7,950 bases of DNA from Candidatus Woesearchaeota archaeon (GCA_016177315.1 JACOVN010000121.1:1-7950); one strand, 5' to 3'. Positions 1-5,796 are shown, counted from the stretch's first letter. The notes: generated from the letters alone by a model not told the origin. Numbers and translations are program-made.

Positions 1-104
1 ACATGGATATACACAGAGCCTTCTCCAAAGCAGCCCAAGGAATATAATTTCCTCACTATCGTTTTGCTTATCCTGATGTACTCGCTCTTTTTTATTTTAA
101 CCAT
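1..104 (-). CDS. Unrecognised protein, N-terminal part, cut by the window edge
   Basis: On the minus strand an ATG at 104-102 opens a frame that stays open to the left edge, giving 34 whole codons. It begins MVKIKKSEYIRISK and continues through a LYSLGCFGEGS stretch. The start is supported by a TATA-like box (CTTATATATC, 133 down to 124) centred about 24 bases upstream, the spacing expected of a leaderless archaeal gene. The N-terminus is basic and probably helical. It has no signal peptide and no motif I can name. The gene is divergent from the winged-helix gene at 247. The function is unknown, and only the coding potential and promoter spacing are seen. It could be spurious because so little of it is visible. 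Confidence 0.55.
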   Translation of the reverse strand, partial: MVKIKKSEYIRISKTIVRKLYSLGCFGEGSVYIH

Positions 105-123
105 ACAGTCAAGAGCGCTGTGG

Positions 124-133
124 GATATATAAG
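124..133 (-). promoter_or_regulatory. TATA box for the leftward gene
   Basis: On the minus strand this reads CTTATATATC. Its centre lies about 24 bases before the ATG at 104, the usual distance from an archaeal TATA box to the transcription start, so the mRNA is predicted to be leaderless. Confidence 0.55.
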
Positions 134-180
134 CTTTTCTATGGGTCTATTTTTAGTACCTTATGGGGCAAAAAAGAAAC

Positions 181-190
181 CTTTATATAG
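181..190 (+). promoter_or_regulatory. TATA box for the winged-helix gene
   Basis: CTTTATATAG is preceded by a purine-rich GAAAC that resembles a BRE. It predicts a transcript start near 210-213 and so a leader of about 35 bases before the ATG at 247. A weaker AT-rich candidate (TTAATTAGTAAAA, 208-220) would give an almost leaderless mRNA. Confidence 0.5.
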
Positions 191-246
191 TAGTTTGCAT
201 AATAGGTTAATTAGTAAAAGTCCCAGAAACAAAATAATGGATAAAC

Positions 247-603
247 ATGAAACCAAAATCCATCTTTTTAAAGGTGCAAGGGGATAATCCGCTCAATAGA
301 ATATGGGACTTCTTAATCGTTCATCAGGAATATGACCATTCTATGAAGGATATAGCGAAATTCTCTGAAGTAGGCTATACTACCCTTAAAGCCCTATGGA
401 AAGATTTCGCCAAGAGAAAAATCGTAGTGCAAACAAGAACCGTGGGGAAAGCGAAAATGTATAAGCTGAATGTAAAAAATCCTGTTGTCCGTGCATTTAT
501 CGATTATTACTGGACAGTTATTTCTCAGGAAATAGGGAAAAATGAGAAAAAGGCCATTAAAGTAGAAGAATCTTTTGAGGAGACTCCTATTCCAACATAC
601 TAA
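247..603 (+). CDS. Small winged helix-turn-helix protein, putative transcription regulator
   Basis: This 118-residue protein is probably a DNA-binding regulator. Residues about 31-60 look like a helix-turn-helix (SMKDIAKFSEVGYTTLKALW). They are followed by a basic segment, RKIVVQTRTVGKAKMYKL (about 57-74), that fits the beta wing. The following helix (residues 80-100) could dimerise, and the acidic tail appears disordered. There is no signal peptide, membrane segment or enzyme motif. The gene ends 45 bases before nrdJ on the same strand, with a new TATA-like element in the gap. It may therefore control the nucleotide-reductase genes, or itself; this is inference from position only. Proteins of this general shape are common in DPANN archaea and most have no known target. 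The out-of-frame ATG at 237 was not used because its frame stops after 16 codons. Confidence 0.8.
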   Translation: MKPKSIFLKVQGDNPLNRIWDFLIVHQEYDHSMKDIAKFSEVGYTTLKALWKDFAKRKIVVQTRTVGKAKMYKLNVKNPVVRAFIDYYWTVISQEIGKNEKKAIKVEESFEETPIPTY

Positions 604-607
604 GCAT

Positions 608-640
608 AAACTTTTTATTCCCCTCTCCCTTACCTTCTCC
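608..640 (+). promoter_or_regulatory. nrdJ promoter overlapping a pyrimidine tract
   Basis: AAACTTTTTATTC (608-620) is TATA-like and would place the transcript start near 640, a few bases before the nrdJ ATG at 649. The following C/T-rich run to 640 is the kind of tract where archaeal transcription can end. The 45-base gap may therefore both terminate the winged-helix transcript and start the nrdJ transcript. No Shine-Dalgarno sequence precedes the ATG. Confidence 0.45.
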
Positions 641-648
641 TGATTCTC

Positions 649-2679
649 ATGGTCAAGAAAAAGAAGGGGGGAATTCTGCAGGTTATCAAGCGAGATGGCA
701 GTATTGTGCGGTTTGAGCAGGAGAAGATTGTGAATGCAGTCTACAAGGCTTTCCTTGCCATTGGGGATGCCAATAAAAGATTAGCAAGAAAGATTGCAGA
801 GGAGGTTGTTCTGGAAGTGCGGCAGAAATTTGCTGGCAAAAAGCCCTATGTGGAGGACATTCAGGATGTAGTGGAAAAAGCGCTGATCAAGAATGGCCTG
901 AACAGATCTGCAAAGGCTTACATCCTGTACCGGGAAAAAAGAAGGGAATTGCGGGAGTACCGGGAAGCGATTCTGGGGATGAAGATCAAAACCAATCTCT
1001 CCCTGAATGCACTGCAACTTCTGAAGGAGCGATATCTCCTGAAGGATGAGCATGGGAAAATTATAGAGACCCCTGACCAAATGTTCCAGAGAGTAGCCAA
1101 ACATATAGCCAGCGCAGACAGACTCTTTAGAAGCAAGAATCTCGAGAAAACTGAGGAAGAATTTTTGATGATAATGAAAAACTTGGACTTCCTTCCCAAT
1201 TCTCCCTGCCTTATGAACGCTGGAACGAACAGTAAGCAACTCGCAGCTTCTGTTGTCCTGCCTGTTGGAGATTCTATCGAGGAAATATTTACTGCATTGT
1301 CCCATGCTGCTTTGATCCACCACACCAGTGCAGGAACTGGTTTTTCTTTTTCTAAAGTAAGGCCGAAGCAGGACTTCATTGAGTCGACTGGTGGCTTAGC
1401 CTCTGGTCCTGTTTCCTTCATGGAAATCTTTGACAAGGCAACAGAGATCATGAAAAGGGGGGGGAGAAAAAGAGGGGCGAATATTGCTATCCTCTCGGTG
1501 GAGCATCCAGACATTACCGAGTTCATCACGGTTAAGGATGAGCCAGGCCAATTGATGAACTTCAACATCTCCGTTGGCATGGGCAAGGAGTTCATGCAAG
1601 CAGTGCTCAAGAGAGAAGAATTCTTGTTGCGTAGCCCCAGAAACCAGAAAGAGGTAAAGCGCATCCCTGCCAGAGATCTCTTCAGCCTGATTGCAGTCCA
1701 GGCCTGGAAGAATGGGGATCCTGGAGTGCTCTTCCTGGACAAGATCAACAAGCATAATCCCGTTCCAACGTTAGGGCACATAGAGGCAACTTCTCCCTGT
1801 GCAGAGATGCATCTCTTGCCGTATGAAGCAGGCCATTTGGGTTCCATCAACCTTGCAAACATGATGAAGCATGGAAAGCTCGATACAGCAAAGCTGAAGA
1901 AAACAACCCATGTTGCAGTGCATTTCCTGGACAACATGCTGGAGCTCTCCAAGTACCCTGTCAAGGAAATGGAGGAAACAACCAAGAGAACCAGGAAAAT
2001 AGGGTTAGGCATTATGGGGTTTGCCGACTTGCTCTATCAGTTAGGCATTCCATACAATTCTACTGCAGCGGTGAAGATGGCGGGACAGATTATAACGTTG
2101 ATGCAGCAGGAGGCCATCAAAGCTTCCAAGAAATTGGCAAGGCAGAGAGGAGTGTTTCCAGCCTATGCCGGCAGCACGTGGCAGAAAAAGGGATGGAGAG
2201 TGAGGAATGCAACCTTGACAGCCATTGCTCCGACAGGCAGCATTTCCTTGATTGCCGATGTCTCTAATGGCATTGAACCCAACATCGCACTCTGTTATAC
2301 CAGGAAAATCCTGGACAAGGAGTTTTTCTATGTGAATCGGTATTTTGAGGAAAAACTGAAAGAAAGAAAATTGTATGCAGAAGCATTAGTCCACCAATTG
2401 ACAAACAAAGCTTCTATTCATGAGCAGGAGGGGTTGCCGAAGGACATTAAAAGGATTTTTGTATTGGCGCATGACATTTCCCCAGAATGGCACATCAAGG
2501 TGCAAGCAGCTTTCCAGAGGCAGGTAGATAATGGAATTTCCAAGACAATAAATTTCCCCAGGCATGCTACCGTGAGGGAAGTAGAAGAAGCCTATCTTCT
2601 TGCCTATAAACTCGGCTGTAAAGGTGTTGCTATGTATCGCGATCAAAGCAAGGAAGAGCAGATATTCCAGTTGGTGTAG
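649..2679 (+). CDS. nrdJ: Adenosylcobalamin-dependent (class II) ribonucleotide reductase with atypical active-site cysteines
   Basis: This cytosolic enzyme reduces ribonucleotides to deoxyribonucleotides using a radical generated from adenosylcobalamin. Residues about 10-97 form an ATP-cone for overall activity control. The catalytic barrel follows, with PNSPCLMNAG (C187, first redox cysteine), SAGTGFSFSKVRPK (228-240), KRGGRKRGANIAIL (269-282), NFNISVG (304-310), TSPCAE (381-386, radical C384 and E386), LGSINL (397-402) and the phosphate loop APTGSISLIA (527-536). Two usual active-site residues are changed. S382 stands where the asparagine of N-P-C-G-E is expected. G395 stands eleven residues after C384, where the second redox cysteine is expected. 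The protein stops at residue 676, just after YRDQSKEEQI, without the usual cysteine-rich tail. Only four cysteines are present (187, 384, 549, 657). The frame is otherwise intact and no intein is seen. CobO, which makes the cofactor, starts 8 bases downstream. Family assignment is secure; the reductant and full activity are not. Confidence 0.95.
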   Translation: MVKKKKGGILQVIKRDGSIVRFEQEKIVNAVYKAFLAIGDANKRLARKIAEEVVLEVRQKFAGKKPYVEDIQDVVEKALIKNGLNRSAKAYILYREKRRELREYREAILGMKIKTNLSLNALQLLKERYLLKDEHGKIIETPDQMFQRVAKHIASADRLFRSKNLEKTEEEFLMIMKNLDFLPNSPCLMNAGTNSKQLAASVVLPVGDSIEEIFTALSHAALIHHTSAGTGFSFSKVRPKQDFIESTGGLASGPVSFMEIFDKATEIMKRGGRKRGANIAILSVEHPDITEFITVKDEPGQLMNFNISVGMGKEFMQAVLKREEFLLRSPRNQKEVKRIPARDLFSLIAVQAWKNGDPGVLFLDKINKHNPVPTLGHIEATSPCAEMHLLPYEAGHLGSINLANMMKHGKLDTAKLKKTTHVAVHFLDNMLELSKYPVKEMEETTKRTRKIGLGIMGFADLLYQLGIPYNSTAAVKMAGQIITLMQQEAIKASKKLARQRGVFPAYAGSTWQKKGWRVRNATLTAIAPTGSISLIADVSNGIEPNIALCYTRKILDKEFFYVNRYFEEKLKERKLYAEALVHQLTNKASIHEQEGLPKDIKRIFVLAHDISPEWHIKVQAAFQRQVDNGISKTINFPRHATVREVEEAYLLAYKLGCKGVAMYRDQSKEEQIFQLV

Positions 2680-2687
2680 GGAATAGG

Positions 2688-3341
2688 ATGAAGGAAAAGA
2701 AAGATATCACTAGACTGCAGAAGCCCGTCATTGTGCATGGTGATGATAGCAAGGAGTCTCTTGGTTTAGTGCACGTCTACACAGGAGATGGCAAAGGGAA
2801 AACCACTGCCTCTCTTGGCTTGGCGATGCGTGCTGCAGGAAATGGATTGCAAGTGTACATCATTCAGTTCCTCAAGGCTTGTGAAACCGGAGAATTGCAT
2901 GCAATAGAGAAACTTCCCAACATTACTATTGTCCAGTTCGGGGTTGGCATGGAGGGAGAGATGCAGAAAAGCATTCATGAGTATGAAGAGCTGCTGAAGA
3001 GAGATGGAAGCAAGGAAACAGGCACAAGGTTTGCATTCATGGCAGATAGGGATGAAAAGACTGCCTGCCAGAGGGCTTTTGATCATGCCAAGAAAATCAT
3101 CAAGTCCGGGGATTATGATTTAGTCGTTCTGGATGAGGTTAACTGCGCCATGAATAAAGGTTTGGTTCCGGTAGAGGAAGTCCTGGAATTAATGCAGGAT
3201 CATGGACATACCGAATTAGTATTTACCGGTTGGGGTGCTCCAGAAAGAATAAAGGAAAAAGCAGATTATGTTTCCTTTGTCCAGAAAATGAAGCATCCCT
3301 ATGAAAAAGGCATTAAGGCAAGAAGGGGGATTGAGTATTGA
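2688..3341 (+). CDS. cobO: Corrinoid (cob(I)alamin) adenosyltransferase, CobO/BtuR type
   Basis: This enzyme transfers the 5'-deoxyadenosyl group of ATP to the cobalt of reduced corrinoids, making adenosylcobalamin. The 217-residue protein has the family P-loop TGDGKGKTT (residues 32-40). A Walker-B-like segment, YDLVVLDEVN (143-152), follows, and the conserved C-terminal block KHPYEKGIKARRGIEY sits at 202-217. The usual TGRGAP reads TGWGAP (180-185), and the usual VTEM after AD reads VSFV (195-198), so it is somewhat divergent. About 25 extra N-terminal residues precede the P-loop domain, which is also seen in other CobO proteins. It starts 8 bases after the nrdJ stop and its stop overlaps the next ATG (TGATG), so co-transcription is very likely. 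The likely role is supplying the NrdJ cofactor from salvaged corrinoid, because no corrin-ring synthesis gene is visible here. Confidence 0.93.
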   Translation: MKEKKDITRLQKPVIVHGDDSKESLGLVHVYTGDGKGKTTASLGLAMRAAGNGLQVYIIQFLKACETGELHAIEKLPNITIVQFGVGMEGEMQKSIHEYEELLKRDGSKETGTRFAFMADRDEKTACQRAFDHAKKIIKSGDYDLVVLDEVNCAMNKGLVPVEEVLELMQDHGHTELVFTGWGAPERIKEKADYVSFVQKMKHPYEKGIKARRGIEY

Positions 3342-3877
3342 TGATTCTGGGTTTGACGGGTCCGAATGGTGCGGGCAAGGGAGAGGTTGCAAAGTACCTA
3401 CAAGAGAAAGGTTTTACCTATTATTCTTGCTCGGATATTATTCGAGAGGAATGCACGAAAAGAGGCCTGGAACATTCCAGGGAAAACCTTATTGCTGTTG
3501 GCAGCGAGGTAAGAGAGAAATTCGGTCCAGCAATTCTGGCAAAACGGATTATGGAGAAGATTAAAAACAAGAAGGGAAATGTTATCGTGGATTCTATTCG
3601 GAATCCTGCTGAGGTAGTGGAGTTGAAGAAATTACCGAATTTTATTCTCGTTATGGTTGATGCCCCAATTAAACTTCGCTTTGAGAGGATAAAGATCAGA
3701 GGGAGGGTAGAGAATGCCAGAACCTTGGAGGAATTTAAAGCATTGGAGGATTCTGAGAAGAGTGATGATCCTGCAAAGCCGCAATTGCATAAGGTGTTTG
3801 CTATGGTGGATAAGAAGATTATCAATGAGGGGACAATGGAAGCATTGCATCAGAAAATTGAACATTTACTCTCTTAA
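3341..3877 (+). CDS. P-loop nucleotide-kinase-like protein (dephospho-CoA kinase / UPF0200-like fold)
   Basis: A 178-residue cytosolic protein with the fold of small-molecule and nucleoside-monophosphate kinases. It has a P-loop GPNGAGKGE (residues 7-15, Gly instead of Ser/Thr after the lysine) and SDIIREE (31-37). It also has VIVDSIRNPAEV (81-92), an arginine-rich lid-like stretch RFERIKIRGR (113-122), and a late NEGT (162-165). These match the archaeal UPF0200/dephospho-CoA-kinase-like group, whose substrates are mostly unproven. The preferred start is the ATG at 3341, which overlaps the cobO stop by one base. A TTG at 3338 would add one residue. Its place in the nrdJ-cobO unit, and a dCMP deaminase nearby, suggest a (d)NMP kinase supplying dNTP synthesis; this is inference, and a CoA-pathway kinase is the alternative. 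The last 12 bases overlap the convergent HIT gene. Confidence 0.85.
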   Translation: MILGLTGPNGAGKGEVAKYLQEKGFTYYSCSDIIREECTKRGLEHSRENLIAVGSEVREKFGPAILAKRIMEKIKNKKGNVIVDSIRNPAEVVELKKLPNFILVMVDAPIKLRFERIKIRGRVENARTLEEFKALEDSEKSDDPAKPQLHKVFAMVDKKIINEGTMEALHQKIEHLLS

Positions 3878-4309
3878 GTATTGCTTTAATTCATCTCGTA
3901 TCGCTCTCACCAATTCTGATCCAACCTTGCATTCGCTCAATTTCCTTGGAGCATGCCCGTAGGTTGGATCTTTCCATGTTTTTTCTAAAAATTTCCTTGG
4001 TTTATCATACCTAGGAATGAGATGGAAATGTAAGGTATGGAGTACATTGCCCATTTGCAGATAATTATACCGATTCGGTCTCAATGCGGAATGGGATCCC
4101 AGCATACACTCTGCCTCTTTCATGACCTGCAAGAGTTCTCTAAACTCTTCTTCTTGCAAACCGGAAAAGTTTTCTAGGCCTGGGCGTAACGTAACAATCA
4201 CTAATGTACCAATGGTTGGCTGACAATAATTCACACCAAGAAACCAATGGCTGTAGAATTTCAAGTCTCCATGGGAGTACTGATTTTCCGGATCCCAATG
4301 CTTCTGCAT
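3866..4309 (-). CDS. HIT-family nucleotide hydrolase/transferase
   Basis: Proteins of this family cleave or transfer nucleotidyl groups, for example on diadenosine polyphosphates, through a histidine in the HIT motif. The product is 147 residues from the ATG at 4309. Residues 30-44 (QPTIGTLVIVTLRPG) fit the strand that precedes the motif. The motif itself is MGNVLHTLHFHLIPRY (86-101), with H94 as the expected nucleophile and H96 behind it. The first histidine of the usual H-x-H-x-H is threonine (T92), although H91 lies beside it. The frame extends upstream to 4432, but the ATG at 4309 is preferred. It has a TATA box centred about 25 bases upstream, and the upstream extension would overlap the divergent dCMP deaminase. 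The 3' end overlaps the kinase gene by 12 bases. The substrate is unknown; a housekeeping role clearing dinucleotides is plausible. Confidence 0.88.
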   Translation of the reverse strand: MQKHWDPENQYSHGDLKFYSHWFLGVNYCQPTIGTLVIVTLRPGLENFSGLQEEEFRELLQVMKEAECMLGSHSALRPNRYNYLQMGNVLHTLHFHLIPRYDKPRKFLEKTWKDPTYGHAPRKLSECKVGSELVRAIRDELKQYLRE

Positions 4310-4326
4310 GGAAGAAAGAAATGTTG

Positions 4327-4340
4327 TATATATTATAAAG
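4327..4340 (-). promoter_or_regulatory. TATA box for the HIT gene
   Basis: The minus strand reads CTTTATAATATATA. Its centre is about 25 bases from the ATG at 4309, so the HIT mRNA is predicted to be leaderless. This spacing is the main reason for choosing that start over the longer frame. Confidence 0.65.
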
Positions 4341-4362
4341 ATTTTCTTCTCTTGAGAACAAA

Positions 4363-4372
4363 CTTTATATAT
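4363..4372 (+). promoter_or_regulatory. TATA box for the dCMP deaminase gene
   Basis: CTTTATATAT lies about 34 bases from the oppositely oriented TATA box of the HIT gene. It predicts a transcript start near 4394, about 10 bases before the ATG at 4404. A purine run AGGGGG (4395-4400) sits only three bases before that ATG, closer than a normal ribosome-binding site. Confidence 0.6.
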
Positions 4373-4403
4373 TCCCTTCCTTCCCTCATTTTCCAGGGGG
4401 AAT

Positions 4404-4865
4404 ATGGAACAAGCCATAAAAGGGGAAACCATGCAAAAGAGGGACAGGGCAGACTGGAATACCTACTTCATGAACATTGCCAGAGAGGTTGCCTCCAGGG
4501 CAACGTGTGATAGGAAACATGTTGGAGCGGTCATTGTCCGGAATCGGATGATTCTTTCTACTGGGTATAACGGTTCTATCCGGGGTTTGCCGCATTGCGA
4601 TGAAGTAGGGCATCAGATGGAGAATGACCATTGTGTCAGGACTATCCATGCGGAGGCCAATGCCTTAGTGCAGGCAGCGAGAAATGGTATAAAGATCGAC
4701 GGGACCGGCATTTACATCACCGCTTCTCCCTGCTACCATTGCTTTAAGCTCCTAGCCAATGCAGGCATTCGGGAGGTTTATTATGGAGAGTTTTATCGAG
4801 ATGAAAGAATAACAGAATTGGCCAGTGCTTGTGGAATTAAGTTAACCAAACTGAACGTGAAGTAA
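4404..4865 (+). CDS. Deoxycytidylate (dCMP) deaminase family, zinc-dependent
   Basis: The enzyme converts dCMP to dUMP, the precursor of dTMP. The 153-residue protein shows the zinc site of cytidine/deoxycytidylate deaminases: HAE (82-84, zinc histidine and proton-shuttle glutamate) and PCYHC (109-113, two zinc cysteines). Other family segments are DWNTYFMNIA (17-26), VGAVIV (40-45), STGYNGSIRGLPHCDE (52-67) and HCVRTIHAEAN (76-86). The cysteine that commonly follows CDEVG is histidine here (H70). The length is normal for the family. The ATG at 4404 fits the TATA box best. An ATG at 4431 would remove nine residues and still leave the domain whole. It lies within 530 bases of the nrdJ-cobO-kinase unit but has its own promoter, so it is coordinated by location rather than by one transcript. 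An RNA or free-base deaminase is much less likely given the GYNG and HCVRTIHAE blocks. Confidence 0.92.
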   Translation: MEQAIKGETMQKRDRADWNTYFMNIAREVASRATCDRKHVGAVIVRNRMILSTGYNGSIRGLPHCDEVGHQMENDHCVRTIHAEANALVQAARNGIKIDGTGIYITASPCYHCFKLLANAGIREVYYGEFYRDERITELASACGIKLTKLNVK

Positions 4866-4874
4866 TACGAACAG

Positions 4875-4896
4875 TTTCCTTCTTTTTTCTTTTTCT
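4875..4896 (+). terminator. T-rich archaeal terminator after dCMP deaminase
   Basis: Ten bases after the stop codon lies a T/C tract containing runs of six and five T with no strong stem, typical of intrinsic archaeal termination. It would end the rightward transcript before the convergent gene at 4930-5790. Confidence 0.6.
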
Positions 4897-4929
4897 TGGT
4901 TCCTGCGCGGCGTATAACAGAGAGAAGAA

Positions 4930-5790
4930 TCATCGATTGGAAGCATAGATTTGCTCAGAACTGATTCGCTCTATGCCAGCTGCTGATGGCATGCTTCGTT
5001 CTGCTCTTGGAATCAATGCTTCCTTGAATTTCCTTTGCCGGTCGGGCTTGTTTGGAGAGAAACGAATGGATGCCCAGAATCCTGCTGCAGATACTCCCTC
5101 TTCGTCCATTCGATGATATACACCAAAACTCCAATACTCTCTCCGGAAGGAAAGCTGTACTTTCTGAAAATCCTGCTCTCCCTTCGTTAGTGTGAGATTC
5201 GTGTAGAGATGGAAGTGGAACCGAACCTGCGCTTGGACATTGCCATCGTTATATCGTGGCTCTGCATCAACCCTTCCTACTTTTCCATCCGTTCGCTTGA
5301 ATTTCTCCACGTGGCTCTGCCGGAGCCTGCCTCTTGCCCAATGTTTCCAATGATTTTCCATCTGCCTTTCTAAATTTCTTACCCCAACATTTCCCTCTGA
5401 GTCGAAATCCCCTTCTTGAAAAGAGCCGGAGATGAGGAAATAGTATGCTTGCACCATATTCCCATTTGGAAAAGAATAATCAGCAGCTATACCCTTAAAT
5501 GGGGCTTCCTCTGCTGGAAAGAAAACTTCTGTTGGGGAGGATAAGGAGGAAACGTATCGTGCCAAGAAGAGTTCCAATTCCATCGGTGTAAAGTAAACAC
5601 TGTTGCTTTGACCTTCCTCTTCTGGCATGGTCAAGGTATCGTCTATCTGCAAGACAACTTCTGGCTCTACTGGCTTCACGGGAATCCATCTCTTCTCTAC
5701 ATCATCCTGTCCTCTTGCAGGATTTCCGCACAGCAAAGCGGCTAAGAAAAAAAGTGACTTTCGCAAAGGAGCTCTGCGATACAGTCCCAT
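4930..5790 (-). CDS. Predicted secreted protein of unknown function
   Basis: I do not recognise this 286-residue protein. The N-terminus is a clear Sec-type signal: a basic start MGLYRRAPLRK, a hydrophobic core SLFFLAALLCG (12-22), and a probable cleavage after ARG (25-27) before QDD. The single cysteine (C21) lies in the signal, and the surrounding LAALLC does not fit a lipobox well, so the mature chain is cysteine-free. After an acidic, proline-rich linker the body alternates beta-prone segments such as SVYFTPMELELFLARYV (64-80) and VQAQVRFHFHLYTNLTL (185-201) with charged loops. The C-terminus is basic. No second membrane helix is seen, so it should be released or attached non-covalently. 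It is flanked by dCMP deaminase (convergent) and cdc6 (same strand), neither of which suggests a role. The start is supported by a TATA-like box about 35 bases upstream. Confidence 0.82.
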   Translation of the reverse strand: MGLYRRAPLRKSLFFLAALLCGNPARGQDDVEKRWIPVKPVEPEVVLQIDDTLTMPEEEGQSNSVYFTPMELELFLARYVSSLSSPTEVFFPAEEAPFKGIAADYSFPNGNMVQAYYFLISGSFQEGDFDSEGNVGVRNLERQMENHWKHWARGRLRQSHVEKFKRTDGKVGRVDAEPRYNDGNVQAQVRFHFHLYTNLTLTKGEQDFQKVQLSFRREYWSFGVYHRMDEEGVSAAGFWASIRFSPNKPDRQRKFKEALIPRAERSMPSAAGIERISSEQIYASNR

Positions 5791-5796
5791 TGTAAT

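Noticed and set aside
15..22. Lipoprotein processing of the secreted protein (cysteine at residue 21, encoded near 5728-5730)
   Set aside because: The residues before the cysteine (LAALL) lack the small residue normally required at position -1 of a lipobox, while a reasonable signal-peptidase site (ARG before QDD) follows. The coordinates given here are residue numbers within that protein.
918..2012. A 364-codon open frame on the minus strand inside nrdJ
   Set aside because: The plus-strand frame encodes an unmistakable ribonucleotide reductase through the whole interval. The antisense product has no recognisable features and is a by-product of nrdJ codon usage.
3338..3340. TTG as start of the kinase-like gene
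   Set aside because: The next codon is ATG at 3341, which gives the usual short N-terminus before the P-loop strand and a normal TGATG stop-start overlap with cobO.
4391..4403. TTCCAGGGGGAAT, similar to the archaeal mini origin-recognition box TTCCAGTGGAAAC
   Set aside because: It matches about 10 of 13 positions, a level expected once or twice by chance in a window this size on both strands. It also lies directly before the dCMP deaminase start, where a purine run is easily explained otherwise.
4310..4432. Longer start for the HIT protein at 4432
   Set aside because: The extra 41 residues do not resemble the family, would overlap the divergent dCMP deaminase start, and would make the TATA box at 4327-4340 internal to the gene.
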